A DNA stretch of 46,257 nucleotides from a virus. Shown here piece by piece: positions 25,871 to 32,391 of this stretch (within the stretch, counting starts at the first letter, position 1; each line of letters begins with the position of its first letter). The position numbers and the translations under genes were made by a program. The notes beneath the pieces were generated by a model. The model worked only from the letters and a program-made list of their open reading frames with translations, was not told where the DNA came from and did not search any database. Where the stretch lies: positions 1-46,257 of the IMG/VR virus record IMGVR_UViG_3300015264_000011; one strand, 5' to 3'.

Positions 25871-25944
25871 TCATGACCAGGGGAAATATAGGACAGACTA
25901 GGGGTAAAACCGGACATTTGCTAGCTCTCTAAATAGGAGGATTT

Positions 25945-26562
25945 GTGAGTAATGATAAGTACTATGATGCCTTATTACCATATATCAATGAGCATGGTGA
26001 AACAGGAGTTAATGTCCTAGCTAAACAGTTAGACGTACCACTTAGTACATTACAAAGATATTTAGAACGACAGACGTACTTTCGTAAGACAATCAATCGT
26101 AAATGGGACATTCCAAATAATGTGGATGCGGACATAAAGAGTAATACCATGACATTGATGGTAAACTCAGTGGAAAATGCACTAATGTTGCTAGACTCAC
26201 AACTATCTGAAATACAATCAAACGTTCAAAACGCTCTTATGCCAGTAGGTACGCTAAAAAGAGCAGTAATCGGACTATCCGCACCTGTGGCTGATAAATC
26301 AGATGAAATGCACCCATTTATAGTTGAAATGGATAAAGGTATTAAAGAAAGTTATATGGTATTTAAAAAGTATATGTCTAAAATTCCAGAAGAGTACCAA
26401 GAACTGATTAAAAATGTGGATTTATACCGACTTAGCGTTGATATGGGTACTAAATTTATGGAGAGTGATTTCAATGTGGACATATCATCCTTATTACTAG
26501 AGAAAACTACTGAATTATCAGAAGATACGGTTGAAATCCTTAAAGAATACCAAAAACGATAA
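25945..26562 (+). CDS. HTH DNA-binding protein, first gene of rightward arm
   Basis: 205 residues. The N-terminal 60 contain a helix-turn-helix (GVNVLAKQLDVPLSTLQRYL, about 20-39); the remainder is helical with a hydrophobic heptad-like stretch (about 70-95) suited to dimerisation. GTG start with AGGAGG upstream. As the first gene after the control region it is a good candidate for an early regulator or an origin-binding protein. The N-terminal layout also resembles that of the small terminase candidate at 23343-24089, but I see no full-length similarity. Confidence 0.75.
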   Translation: MSNDKYYDALLPYINEHGETGVNVLAKQLDVPLSTLQRYLERQTYFRKTINRKWDIPNNVDADIKSNTMTLMVNSVENALMLLDSQLSEIQSNVQNALMPVGTLKRAVIGLSAPVADKSDEMHPFIVEMDKGIKESYMVFKKYMSKIPEEYQELIKNVDLYRLSVDMGTKFMESDFNVDISSLLLEKTTELSEDTVEILKEYQKR

Positions 26563-26711
26563 ATCAGACAATCAAGACAAAATTCTGAGTGGCATAAATC
26601 GTACATATCGGTCAATACTTCATTTTCAGATAGTGAATAACGATGTACTAATGTCCAGATTTGGGGGATAATCAAAGAAGGCAGAGGACTATCTAGCAAA
26701 GGGAGCTCGCA

Positions 26712-26978
26712 ATGCTTATCCAGACCATTCAGTTCGGAATGCACAACACCGATGACACTTTCATTGTGCCCAACACGGCATTGAATTATGAATTGATTGC
26801 TGCGAATCGGTTCACCCGGCAGATTCATTTTGTTGAGATGTTCAATTTCCTTTTCGACAAGCAGGTCAAGGCTCCCACTTTCCTTATCGAGGAATTGACG
26901 CAGATTCTGCTTGACGAAATGGTGACAATTGAAGAGTCCGAGCCTTTCGATAACGATGAAATGGTCGGGAGCTATTAA
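26712..26978 (+). CDS. Hypothetical 88-aa acidic protein
   Basis: AAAGGGAG upstream of ATG and a TAATG junction with the next gene support it. The C-terminal third is acidic (EESEPFDNDEM). No recognised domain. A longer frame on the opposite strand (26352-27017) overlaps it but looks like an antisense shadow. Confidence 0.65.
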   Translation: MLIQTIQFGMHNTDDTFIVPNTALNYELIAANRFTRQIHFVEMFNFLFDKQVKAPTFLIEELTQILLDEMVTIEESEPFDNDEMVGSY

Positions 26979-27142
26979 TGACTGAATATCAATTGCGCCT
27001 TTTGATTTGGGATGCACTTAATAATGATCCTGAATTCCGTAAGCTCGCCATTACTACTCGGATGGCTAAATCACTTGCAGATACTGCGATTAGATTTGCA
27101 GTTAAAGACGAACTAATTGAATTGGGTCCTGATATTAATTGA
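26978..27142 (+). CDS. Hypothetical 54-aa helical protein
   Basis: Coupled to the previous gene by TAATG. Sequence is amphipathic helix (RLLIWDALNNDPEFRKLAI). Its stop overlaps the first copy of a repeated intergenic RNA element. Function unknown. Confidence 0.6.
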   Translation: MTEYQLRLLIWDALNNDPEFRKLAITTRMAKSLADTAIRFAVKDELIELGPDIN

Positions 27143-27212
27143 TGGCGACTCGGGTGCACCATCGATTCAATGGTGCATCCTATGGCGTTCTTAATTAGAT
27201 TGGAGAATTGAA
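27140..27212 (+). ncRNA. Repeated intergenic RNA element, copy A
   Basis: Begins at the TGATGG around the upstream stop codon, then GACTCGGG, a hairpin TGCACCAT/ATGGTGCA with a seven-base loop, a short linker, and the leader TTAATTAGATTGGAG that provides the next ribosome binding site. Copies B (27545-27621) and C (28538-28607) share this order; their stems differ in sequence but still pair. Confidence 0.6.
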
Positions 27213-27353
27213 ATGTTGAATTACGTCTACGTTACGCCGTCCGATGATTACTACACCATTGTTTCTCGTGATAACAATTATCTTTATGTCAGGTACGGTA
27301 AGGTTAGTCTGTGCTGGTGGCATGACATTTCACGTAGCATGATTGGGAGGTAA
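27213..27353 (+). CDS. Hypothetical 46-aa protein
   Basis: ATG follows GATTGGAG at a normal distance. Tyr- and Trp-rich small beta protein. It sits between two structured leaders and is six bases from the next ATG. Function unknown. Confidence 0.6.
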   Translation: MLNYVYVTPSDDYYTIVSRDNNYLYVRYGKVSLCWWHDISRSMIGR

Positions 27354-27358
27354 ATGTA

Positions 27359-27544
27359 ATGTTCAAAGTTGGCGATTGGGTATACCTTAATCCCAAATTA
27401 ATTGGTAGGGTTGATACTCAACTAGGAATTGTTGAGAACGTACTTCAAGATAGTCATGGTCGTAACCGCATTGCTGTATTCTGGGAGCTAGCGAAATATG
27501 ATGATGGGGGTGATTGGCGCGAACATTGGTTGATTAAAGTTTAA
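27359..27544 (+). CDS. Hypothetical 61-aa beta-barrel-like protein
   Basis: GDWVYLNPKLIGRVDTQLGI followed by RNRIAVFWE and DWREHWLIKV suggests a small SH3/KOW-like barrel, a fold often binding nucleic acid or protein partners. GGGAGG lies upstream. Family not certain. Confidence 0.6.
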   Translation: MFKVGDWVYLNPKLIGRVDTQLGIVENVLQDSHGRNRIAVFWELAKYDDGGDWREHWLIKV

Positions 27545-27621
27545 TTGATGATTGCTTGAGTGCACACAATTCGACTGGAATTTGTGCATTCAGTGAAGTT
27601 ATCAATTAGATTGGAGTTGAA
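27545..27621 (+). ncRNA. Repeated intergenic RNA element, copy B
   Basis: TGATGATTGCTTGAG, then arms TGCACACAATTC and GAATTTGTGCA that pair with one bulge, then GTTATCAATTAGATTGGAG leading to the next ATG. TTGAT at the 5' side can also pair with ATCAA at the 3' side. The same order as copies A and C with different stem bases. Confidence 0.6.
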
Positions 27622-27846
27622 ATGACTAACGAAGAACTCATACGACTAATTCAGGAGAAAATCAATAAAGCTAGTGCTGAAAAGTCAGCTATTATTGTTC
27701 TAAAAATCCATGAGCCTATTGATACTGTACGTTGGAATACCTTTGTCCAACTCGAAAAGGATTTGAAGTCTCACATTAATAATTTGGAGTGGACACTTAG
27801 CTACTTTGAAGAGTACAACGTCCAATTAGACTGGAGACAGCCATGA
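27622..27846 (+). CDS. Hypothetical 74-aa protein
   Basis: Helical with Lys/Glu pairs (EELIRLIQEKINKASAEKSA) and an aromatic end. ATG follows GATTGGAG. Overlaps the next gene by four bases (ATGA). Not recognised. Confidence 0.65.
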   Translation: MTNEELIRLIQEKINKASAEKSAIIVLKIHEPIDTVRWNTFVQLEKDLKSHINNLEWTLSYFEEYNVQLDWRQP

Positions 27847-28091
27847 GTTATATCAAACCTCAGGATATCTACACTTTCGTTTCTCAGAAACGGGATCACG
27901 CTGCTATTTGGACGTTTATGGAATTCATGCCTAATGATCCGGGTGTTGTTTCACGTAGTTTAACTGTGCAAGCGCGTGATGGGCAATGGTATTTGGTAAT
28001 GCGTGATCTGTACAACACAAATGAACAGGCCATGAAATCTCTCGATCACCGTTACTATTCAGATAGTCATGAAATTGTCGTTATGCTTTAG
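27843..28091 (+). CDS. Hypothetical 82-aa protein
   Basis: Translationally coupled to the previous gene. Mixed alpha/beta sequence with RDGQWYLVMRDLY. Not recognised. The leader GATTGGAGAAATAGA that follows resembles the leader part of the repeated RNA element but has no hairpin. Confidence 0.65.
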   Translation: MSYIKPQDIYTFVSQKRDHAAIWTFMEFMPNDPGVVSRSLTVQARDGQWYLVMRDLYNTNEQAMKSLDHRYYSDSHEIVVML

Positions 28092-28105
28092 ATTGGAGAA
28101 ATAGA

Positions 28106-28267
28106 ATGCGAACTGTGACTATCATCATTGAAATTCCGGACGAGTGTTTGGAAAAGGAGGAAACAATCGAAGAAACTACGGAAGCGATTTCACAGGGAGA
28201 TTTGACAATCCCTGAATGCATGGACACTGAGGAAATTACCGTCCGAATTGGTGCTGTTGACAGTTAG
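28106..28267 (+). CDS. Hypothetical 53-aa acidic protein
   Basis: Highly acidic (many Glu, KEETIEETTEAIS) with a VTIIIEIP strand at the start. GATTGGAG ribosome binding site. Could be a DNA mimic or inhibitor by charge alone, which is speculation. Confidence 0.6.
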   Translation: MRTVTIIIEIPDECLEKEETIEETTEAISQGDLTIPECMDTEEITVRIGAVDS

Positions 28268-28279
28268 AAAGGAATTGAA

Positions 28280-28540
28280 ATGGCTATTCGCGTGGTTAAT
28301 GGTGACTATAAGTGGGGAAGAAACACCAATATTCAATTTCCGACTGGAATTGTCGCCACAGGGTGCAAAAAGCAAACTCATTTGTACCTTGAGTACACGA
28401 AACACGGTGTTGAATACCACCAAATCCGAATGTCTGACGTGCAGATTGGTCTATGGCACAAATATTGCGTTAGAGCTAAATCCAATGATGTAGAATTGCT
28501 AGAAGAATGGGCTGACTTTTTGGCAGAAAGAATTAGCTGA
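28280..28540 (+). CDS. Hypothetical 86-aa protein
   Basis: Preceded by AGAAAGGA. Beta-rich first half (RVVNGDYKWGRNTNIQFPTG), Cys-containing middle, helical C-terminus with EEWADFLAER. An overlapping frame at 28248-28493 lacks these features. Stop overlaps copy C of the RNA element. Confidence 0.65.
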   Translation: MAIRVVNGDYKWGRNTNIQFPTGIVATGCKKQTHLYLEYTKHGVEYHQIRMSDVQIGLWHKYCVRAKSNDVELLEEWADFLAERIS

Positions 28541-28607
28541 TGGGGACTCGGGTACGCAGACTAAACGCTGTGTGCCCTGTGGCTTTATCAACTAATTGGA
28601 GGTAGTA
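28538..28607 (+). ncRNA. Repeated intergenic RNA element, copy C
   Basis: TGATGGGGACTCGGG start nearly identical to copy A; arms GGGTACGCAG and CTGTGTGCCC pair over ten positions including two G-T wobbles; then TTTATCAACTAATTGGAG leads to the next ATG. TGAT and ATCA at the two ends can close an outer stem. Confidence 0.6.
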
Positions 28608-29060
28608 ATGGTTTCAATGGGTGGTTTTTCGGGAGAATCAATGGGTTATCGGCCTATCGAGGAAATTCAAGCCGAATTGGAAGCTGCAATAATCGCCAGA
28701 GATAAAACAGAGGCAGAGTTGGCTAAGAGTGTGAAACCTATGTACATCTTTACTCTGGTTTTACACACTGATAAGTTTGATTTGGCAAAGGTATTCGATC
28801 CTTCTTGTAGTTTGTACCGCCTCGTGGGCAGATGTACTAATAAAAAAGAAATGGAGGCCGTACACAAATTCCCTCATGAAGGTGCAATGACTTATGTATT
28901 CAACACGCTGTCCCATAAGTTTGTGATGGCTGTTGGAGGAGGCTCTATCTTTACAAGTGATGCTGAAGCTTGGGAAGAGTTGAGTGATTTCGTTTCTTAC
29001 GGACATTCACAAGGTGGCGATGTTACACACATCGTTAGTAAGTACTTTCCGAAGGGATAA
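28608..29060 (+). CDS. Hypothetical 150-aa protein
   Basis: GGAGG upstream fixes ATG 28608, four codons after the first in-frame start. N-terminus Gly/Met-rich, then a coiled coil (IEEIQAELEAAIIARDKTEA), then an alpha/beta domain with DPSCSLYRLVGRCTNKKEME and a Gly-rich loop. No family recognised. It is the largest of the early small-gene block. Confidence 0.68.
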   Translation: MVSMGGFSGESMGYRPIEEIQAELEAAIIARDKTEAELAKSVKPMYIFTLVLHTDKFDLAKVFDPSCSLYRLVGRCTNKKEMEAVHKFPHEGAMTYVFNTLSHKFVMAVGGGSIFTSDAEAWEELSDFVSYGHSQGGDVTHIVSKYFPKG

Positions 29061-29062
29061 TA

Positions 29063-29200
29063 ATGGCTGAGTTGAAGTGTACTGTTTGTGAGCACACTCG
29101 TAGAATGCACAGTTTTATGGGGTGTGAGCACAGAGGTAAGACAAAAGCAGAAGACTGTAAGTGCCCTGTGGCTCATTCAGATAAGGATAGTTTTAAGTAA
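29063..29200 (+). CDS. Small Cys/His-rich protein, 45 aa
   Basis: CTVCEH, GCEHRGK and DCKCPVAH form a probable zinc site. Ends directly before the ATG of the next gene. Function unknown. Confidence 0.6.
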   Translation: MAELKCTVCEHTRRMHSFMGCEHRGKTKAEDCKCPVAHSDKDSFK

Positions 29201-29287
29201 ATGAAGCAATGGATGAGTGATAACCTAGTTTACATTATTGCTTTCTTTTGTGTTTTAGTACTATTAATTGGTTTAGCGTTAGGATAA
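29201..29287 (+). CDS. Single transmembrane micropeptide, 28 aa
   Basis: A short polar start (MKQWMSDN) then one continuous hydrophobic helix ending at the C-terminus. Starts immediately after the previous stop. Such peptides can be membrane-targeting toxins, inhibitors or superinfection factors; nothing decides here. Confidence 0.5.
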   Translation: MKQWMSDNLVYIIAFFCVLVLLIGLALG

Positions 29288-29293
29288 AGTGAG

Positions 29294-29491
29294 ATGACAG
29301 ATAAACAACTACGACGTTTGATTCGAGAATTATTTAACACTGAACCGCAGTTGATGAATCAATCAGTATTTGTTATGAATAACTCCATTGAGGTAGCTTT
29401 GAAAATTGCAGCTGAAATGGGATTACTCACGACGGATACTAATATGCAATCAACAGTAGACGATCCTTACAACGGAATCGACCGGAATTGA
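29294..29491 (+). CDS. Hypothetical 65-aa protein
   Basis: Helical N-terminal half (KQLRRLIRELFNTEPQLMNQ) and disordered acidic end. Weak GTGAG site before the ATG. Not recognised. Confidence 0.55.
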   Translation: MTDKQLRRLIRELFNTEPQLMNQSVFVMNNSIEVALKIAAEMGLLTTDTNMQSTVDDPYNGIDRN

Positions 29492-29507
29492 TCTTGGAGG
29501 TAATTGA

Positions 29508-29603
29508 ATGACAAGTTGTAAATTGTGCCGTAAGTACTTAGCGTATGAAACAGCCAAGGAGAGAGCTAGACTACATCGAAAATATCACAGTAAGCAAAAG
29601 TAA
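29508..29603 (+). CDS. Basic micropeptide with CxxC, 31 aa
   Basis: MTSCKLCRKY followed by a Lys/Arg/His-rich helix. GGAGG precedes the ATG. Last gene before the terminator at 29614. Confidence 0.5.
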   Translation: MTSCKLCRKYLAYETAKERARLHRKYHSKQK

Positions 29604-29613
29604 TTAGGCAAAA

Positions 29614-29650
29614 AGAAAGGCCCCGACCTTAATTGGTCGGGGCCTTTTCT
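29614..29650. terminator. Bidirectional intrinsic terminator
   Basis: AAAGGCCCCGACC pairs with GGTCGGGGCCTTT (13 bp, loop TTAATT) with A-rich and T-rich flanks. It ends the rightward small-gene block and the convergent leftward gene 29659-30525. Confidence 0.92.
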
Positions 29651-29658
29651 AGTTCCTT

Positions 29659-30525
29659 TTAGCCCTTCTTCGAAATTACAAAGTGCAGGCCGTTGTCATC
29701 GAATTCAACCGGAGTCTTGACAGTCTTCTCAGGAGTATTACCAACCTTCTCCCAAACAGTCCGAAGAGTATCAGACTTAGGCGCCTTGCCGCGCTCATAT
29801 CCAAAAGTAGGCTTAGTAAGCGCAAGAGCAGTCTTAGTAAAGCCATCCTCGTCAAGAAGAGTCTCACCATCCTTTGTAATCTGAACGTGAACGCGATACT
29901 TAGGAGTAGAAACTCCTTCACTTCCAAAACTACGAGTCTGCTCGCGACCAATAGCCGGAAGAGGATTCTTAGCGAGGAACTCAAGGACAGCAGAACTTGC
30001 CGTTTCGTCATTCGTCATCTTGGCAAGCATGTTGAGGTTGGTTCCGATTTCAATTGCAATCTTACGCTTTTCCTTGAGAGGAGCTTCCAACTCCGGACTA
30101 CGCACCTCCGTAGCAGAAAGCGTAATGTTCAAAACCTTCGAAGTCTTATCAAGGACACTCTTGCGTGCGAGGTTCATTGCATTAACTGAATCCTCCCATA
30201 CCTTCAATGCCTTACTGATATCCTCGTTCGGCTTGGCATCCTTATCAGTAGGACGCCCCAACTCTCGTGCCTTTTCGAGAACCTTAGTTGAATTCCATTC
30301 CGAATCCCGATCAGCCAAAACCTGCTTGTTATATTCCGTGATCTCGTCGAAAGAAGCGAGATAACGTCCGCAAAACTCTGCGAGAATAGGATTGGCGATA
30401 AGAGCCTCAGGAATCCGACTTACTTCCTTTTCCTCAACAACAACTTCCGGAGTGTTATCCTGAGTAGGCTCAACCTTAGCCGGAGATGCCTTAGAGGGGT
30501 TAGTCTTAGTAGTCGACGTGGTCAT
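29659..30525 (-). CDS. Abundant-looking protein of unknown function, lone leftward gene
   Basis: 288 residues: disordered Thr/Lys/Pro/Glu-rich N-terminus (1-35), a helical charged middle with EKARELGRPTDKDAKP, then a beta-rich C-terminal domain with PKYRVHVQITKDGETLL and FGYERGKAPKSDTL. ATG 30525 has GGAGGAAACGAAA upstream; five codons earlier there is another in-frame start without a site. Codons favour C-ending forms (TCC, AAC, GTC, CGC), unlike neighbours and like the capsid gene, suggesting high expression. It is monocistronic with its own terminator, inside a rightward arm. A DNA-binding or internal abundant protein is possible; no family is recognised. Confidence 0.75.
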   Translation of the reverse strand: MTTSTTKTNPSKASPAKVEPTQDNTPEVVVEEKEVSRIPEALIANPILAEFCGRYLASFDEITEYNKQVLADRDSEWNSTKVLEKARELGRPTDKDAKPNEDISKALKVWEDSVNAMNLARKSVLDKTSKVLNITLSATEVRSPELEAPLKEKRKIAIEIGTNLNMLAKMTNDETASSAVLEFLAKNPLPAIGREQTRSFGSEGVSTPKYRVHVQITKDGETLLDEDGFTKTALALTKPTFGYERGKAPKSDTLRTVWEKVGNTPEKTVKTPVEFDDNGLHFVISKKG

Positions 30526-30773
30526 TTTCGTTTCCTCCAAAAAGGAATTGGGAAAATGAACAGACTAGAAAGCTAACCGGAGTCAACTTGTAAATATCCA
30601 ATTGTCAAATTTACAGCCGACCCCGGACAGCCGTCGTCCGTTCGGTACCCCTTGAGTCTAGTCGCTGACCAGGGAATATGCCAGTGTTTGATCTCCTCAT
30701 CTCAGAAAAAGTTATGTCCGTTTTGTCCAATTTTACCTGGTGAATCTTCCAATAAATAAGTGAAGAAATAAAC

Positions 30774-30789
30774 CTTAACGATCGTTAAG
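30774..30789. promoter_or_regulatory. Perfect 16-bp palindrome, probable operator
   Basis: CTTAACGATCGTTAAG, centred about 34 bases upstream of the -35 box of the promoter at 30816. A perfect palindrome of this length is typical of a dimeric regulator site. Confidence 0.6.
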
Positions 30790-30815
30790 TTATATGGACA
30801 TAGATGGGGGTCTAT

Positions 30816-30844
30816 TTGACCATACCTTTTTGAGAGAGTACAAT
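30816..30844 (+). promoter_or_regulatory. Near-consensus sigma70 promoter
   Basis: TTGACC (30816-30821), 17-base spacer, TACAAT (30839-30844). The expected start of transcription is about 30851, 31 bases before GTG 30882. This is the best match to a host-type promoter in the window. Confidence 0.78.
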
Positions 30845-30881
30845 GGGTGCTAGTGGACGAACCATGTCAGGAGGCCGTTAA

Positions 30882-31064
30882 GTGGAAAAAGGGCTTGATT
30901 ATTCGGATGATAGTATATTTCCAACACGAGGATTAATTCCTGAGGTAGATGCAATTCGAGATCGTAGAATAAAAGAAGCACTTAATGACACTTGTATTCA
31001 TTGTCTTTCTAAAACTTGCGTTGGTAACTGTAGAGAATCTAATTATACAGAGATGGAATACTAA
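30882..31064 (+). CDS. Small Cys-rich protein, 60 aa
   Basis: GTG start with AGGAGG upstream. Contains DTCIHCLSKTCVGNC, four Cys that could hold zinc or an iron-sulfur cluster. Last base of the stop is shared with the next ATG. First gene of the promoter at 30816. Confidence 0.65.
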   Translation: MEKGLDYSDDSIFPTRGLIPEVDAIRDRRIKEALNDTCIHCLSKTCVGNCRESNYTEMEY

Positions 31065-31345
31065 TGGCACACATGATTTCATCAGAAGTTACTAAAGCAA
31101 GAGTTGCTAAATGGATAGAGCAAGCCACACCGGTAAGTGCTAATCCCACTTGGACAGAGCGACGACTCGCCATTGATTTTGGAGGACATACGTATCTAGT
31201 AGTAAAAGGTCAGGTATTTCAGTGTGCACATTGCGGACACTACGATCCGGAATGGAAAGCACACGAGGTATTGGCTTTCTTTGAAGAGACATTCGGCATT
31301 AAGCCTCATGAGATTGAAGTCACCTGCACTGTGGCGGTATCGTGA
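31064..31345 (+). CDS. Hypothetical 93-aa protein with CxxCGH
   Basis: A helical N-terminus, a beta segment (RRLAIDFGGHTYLVVKGQVF), then FQCAHCGHYD and an acidic helix. TAATG junction with the previous gene. Probably a zinc-containing small domain; function unknown. Confidence 0.65.
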   Translation: MAHMISSEVTKARVAKWIEQATPVSANPTWTERRLAIDFGGHTYLVVKGQVFQCAHCGHYDPEWKAHEVLAFFEETFGIKPHEIEVTCTVAVS

Positions 31346-31346
31346 A

Positions 31347-31619
31347 ATGGCTAGTCGTAAAGGAATACAGAATTTAAATCCTAAAAGAAGACAACGTATT
31401 GATCGCGCACTTCTTAGGAAGTACGGGCAATATTGTCAATGGTGCGGTAAATGGATAGATAGAACACTACCCGATAATGATCCTATGTGTTGGTCAAGAG
31501 ACCACATCATCACTGTGGCTGATGGTGGATCTAACGATATAGAAAATCTACAACCAATGCATAAACTATGTAATCAAAAGCGCGATGAGTTTTTACATTC
31601 ACAAGATGAGAAAGTTTAA
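31347..31619 (+). CDS. HNH endonuclease
   Basis: 90 residues: zinc pair YCQWCGKW (Cys30, Cys33), RDHIITVADGGSNDIENLQP with the catalytic Asp52-His53, Asn66, and MHKLCNQK with His72, Cys75 and Asn76. This is a complete minimal HNH nuclease. A basic N-terminus (NPKRRQRIDRALLRKYG) may bind DNA. ATG is two bases after the preceding stop. HNH genes may serve packaging or recombination or behave as homing elements; position among tiny genes before the tRNAs suggests mobility. Confidence 0.88.
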   Translation: MASRKGIQNLNPKRRQRIDRALLRKYGQYCQWCGKWIDRTLPDNDPMCWSRDHIITVADGGSNDIENLQPMHKLCNQKRDEFLHSQDEKV

Positions 31620-31622
31620 TAC

Positions 31623-31763
31623 ATGAGAACATACTTAATTATTCATGCCTACGCAATTCTGGTCTATATAGGTCTCAGTATTCTACTTCGGGTTATTCTT
31701 GGAAAGCCAACTGAGAAAATCAAAGAAGAAACGACTGGAAATAGAGAAATAGAAGTACATTAG
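31623..31763 (+). CDS. Single-pass membrane protein, 46 aa
   Basis: One hydrophobic segment (about 3-25, YLIIHAYAILVYIGLSILL) followed by a charged tail. Ends four bases before the hairpin that precedes the tRNA gene. Function unknown. Confidence 0.5.
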   Translation: MRTYLIIHAYAILVYIGLSILLRVILGKPTEKIKEETTGNREIEVH

Positions 31764-31766
31764 TAC

Positions 31767-31812
31767 TTCCGTCTATCTCATAGGGAAACCGAACCTTAAG
31801 GGATAGACGGAA
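31767..31812 (+). other. Hairpin directly upstream of tRNA
   Basis: TTCCGTCTATC (31767-31777) pairs perfectly with GATAGACGGAA (31802-31812), with a 24-base loop. Three bases later the tRNA begins. It may guide tRNA processing or reduce read-through. Confidence 0.6.
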
Positions 31813-31815
31813 CCT

Positions 31816-31885
31816 GGGAGTGTAGCTCAATTGGTAGAGCAGCATTTAGGATATGTTGATTTGGGTTCGAATCCCAGCATTCCCT
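31816..31885 (+). tRNA. Atypical tRNA, best-fold anticodon AGG (Pro)
   Basis: A perfect or wobble 7-bp acceptor (GGGAGTG with CATTCCC), D-arm GCTC/GAGC with GGTA in the loop, and T-arm TTGGG-TTCGAAT-CCCAG are present. Between D- and T-arms only 20 bases remain, two or three fewer than normal. The only pairing gives loop TTAGGAT (anticodon AGG) with no base 26 and a three-base variable region. Isotype is uncertain and G1-C72 is not the usual Pro end. No CCA is encoded. Length 70. Confidence 0.65.
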
Positions 31886-31918
31886 CGTGAATTTAAGTAA
31901 CTAATGAAAGGAAAGCGC

Positions 31919-32218
31919 ATGTCACTCCGAGATGATCTATTGGCAGAGCAAGCAGAGGTTAATCGCAAATTGGCCATTCTCAATAGTGCACCATCTGATA
32001 CTTACAACCTTGGAACAGTTGTAGTTTTTGCCTCGGGTGCTGGTGGTGTAAATAAGTGGCACTATGTAAAAGTAAACGAAGAAACTTGGAAGGATTTTCA
32101 GTCTAACGGAACTAAATCATTAGCTGAATGGATTCTCTTTATTACTGATTTAAACGTGGGCTATTTTGAGGTATACGTTCTTACTGTAGCTCCTGCACCT
32201 ATTTATGCATCAGCATGA
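31919..32218 (+). CDS. Hypothetical 99-aa protein
   Basis: ATG 31919 is favoured over 31904 because of AAAGGAAAG upstream. N-terminal short coiled coil (DLLAEQAEVNRKLAIL), then beta strands (VVVFASGAG, WHYVKVNEETWKDF). ATGA overlap with the next gene. Not recognised. Confidence 0.62.
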   Translation: MSLRDDLLAEQAEVNRKLAILNSAPSDTYNLGTVVVFASGAGGVNKWHYVKVNEETWKDFQSNGTKSLAEWILFITDLNVGYFEVYVLTVAPAPIYASA

Positions 32219-32391
32219 AATTAGTAGAGTTACATACTCTAATTGCAAGTTTAATGCAGGGGAATAAAGCTCCTGTTGGTTTAATGGTTACTTCTGAAAA
32301 CGGTTTAAGAGACGTTACTGGTATTGATTTTTGTGTAGAGTGTAGTGAGTTTCATATTAAATTGGAGAAACGAGATGCTTCACGATCCTGA
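32215..32391 (+). CDS. Hypothetical 58-aa protein
   Basis: Coupled to the previous gene by ATGA and overlaps the following gene by 17 bases. Contains DFCVECSEFH, a possible half zinc site. Not recognised. Confidence 0.55.
   Translation: MKLVELHTLIASLMQGNKAPVGLMVTSENGLRDVTGIDFCVECSEFHIKLEKRDASRS

Larger units (their letters stand above)
24715..25944. other. Divergent control region (non-coding, 1.2 kb)
   Basis: This is the only long stretch without a credible gene. It separates the leftward structural arm from the rightward early arm. It contains a pyrimidine-rich part with imperfect repeats (24806-24960), promoter-like sequences, phased T-tracts (25083-25146), ATCAATC iterons, several dyads, a strong hairpin and a cluster of operator-like half-sites before the first right-arm gene. 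It may contain the replication origin, the packaging site for the small terminase candidate next door, or both. No single signal proves either. Confidence 0.75.
30526..30881. promoter_or_regulatory. Divergent promoter region
   Basis: Non-coding spacer between the leftward gene and the next rightward gene. Contains a leftward TTGACA on the minus strand (30604-30609) without a convincing -10, a 16-base perfect palindrome (30774-30789) and a near-consensus rightward promoter (30816-30844). GGAG lies before GTG 30882. Confidence 0.7.

Noticed and set aside
25713-25901. 62-codon plus-strand frame in the control region
   Set aside because: It consists mainly of the repeated TATGCCAGAAT operator-like sequence, has no Shine-Dalgarno and unlikely composition.
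26352-27017. Long minus-strand open frame (221 codons)
   Set aside because: It is antisense to two well-supported plus-strand genes, has no ribosome binding site and reads as low-quality, hydrophobic noise.
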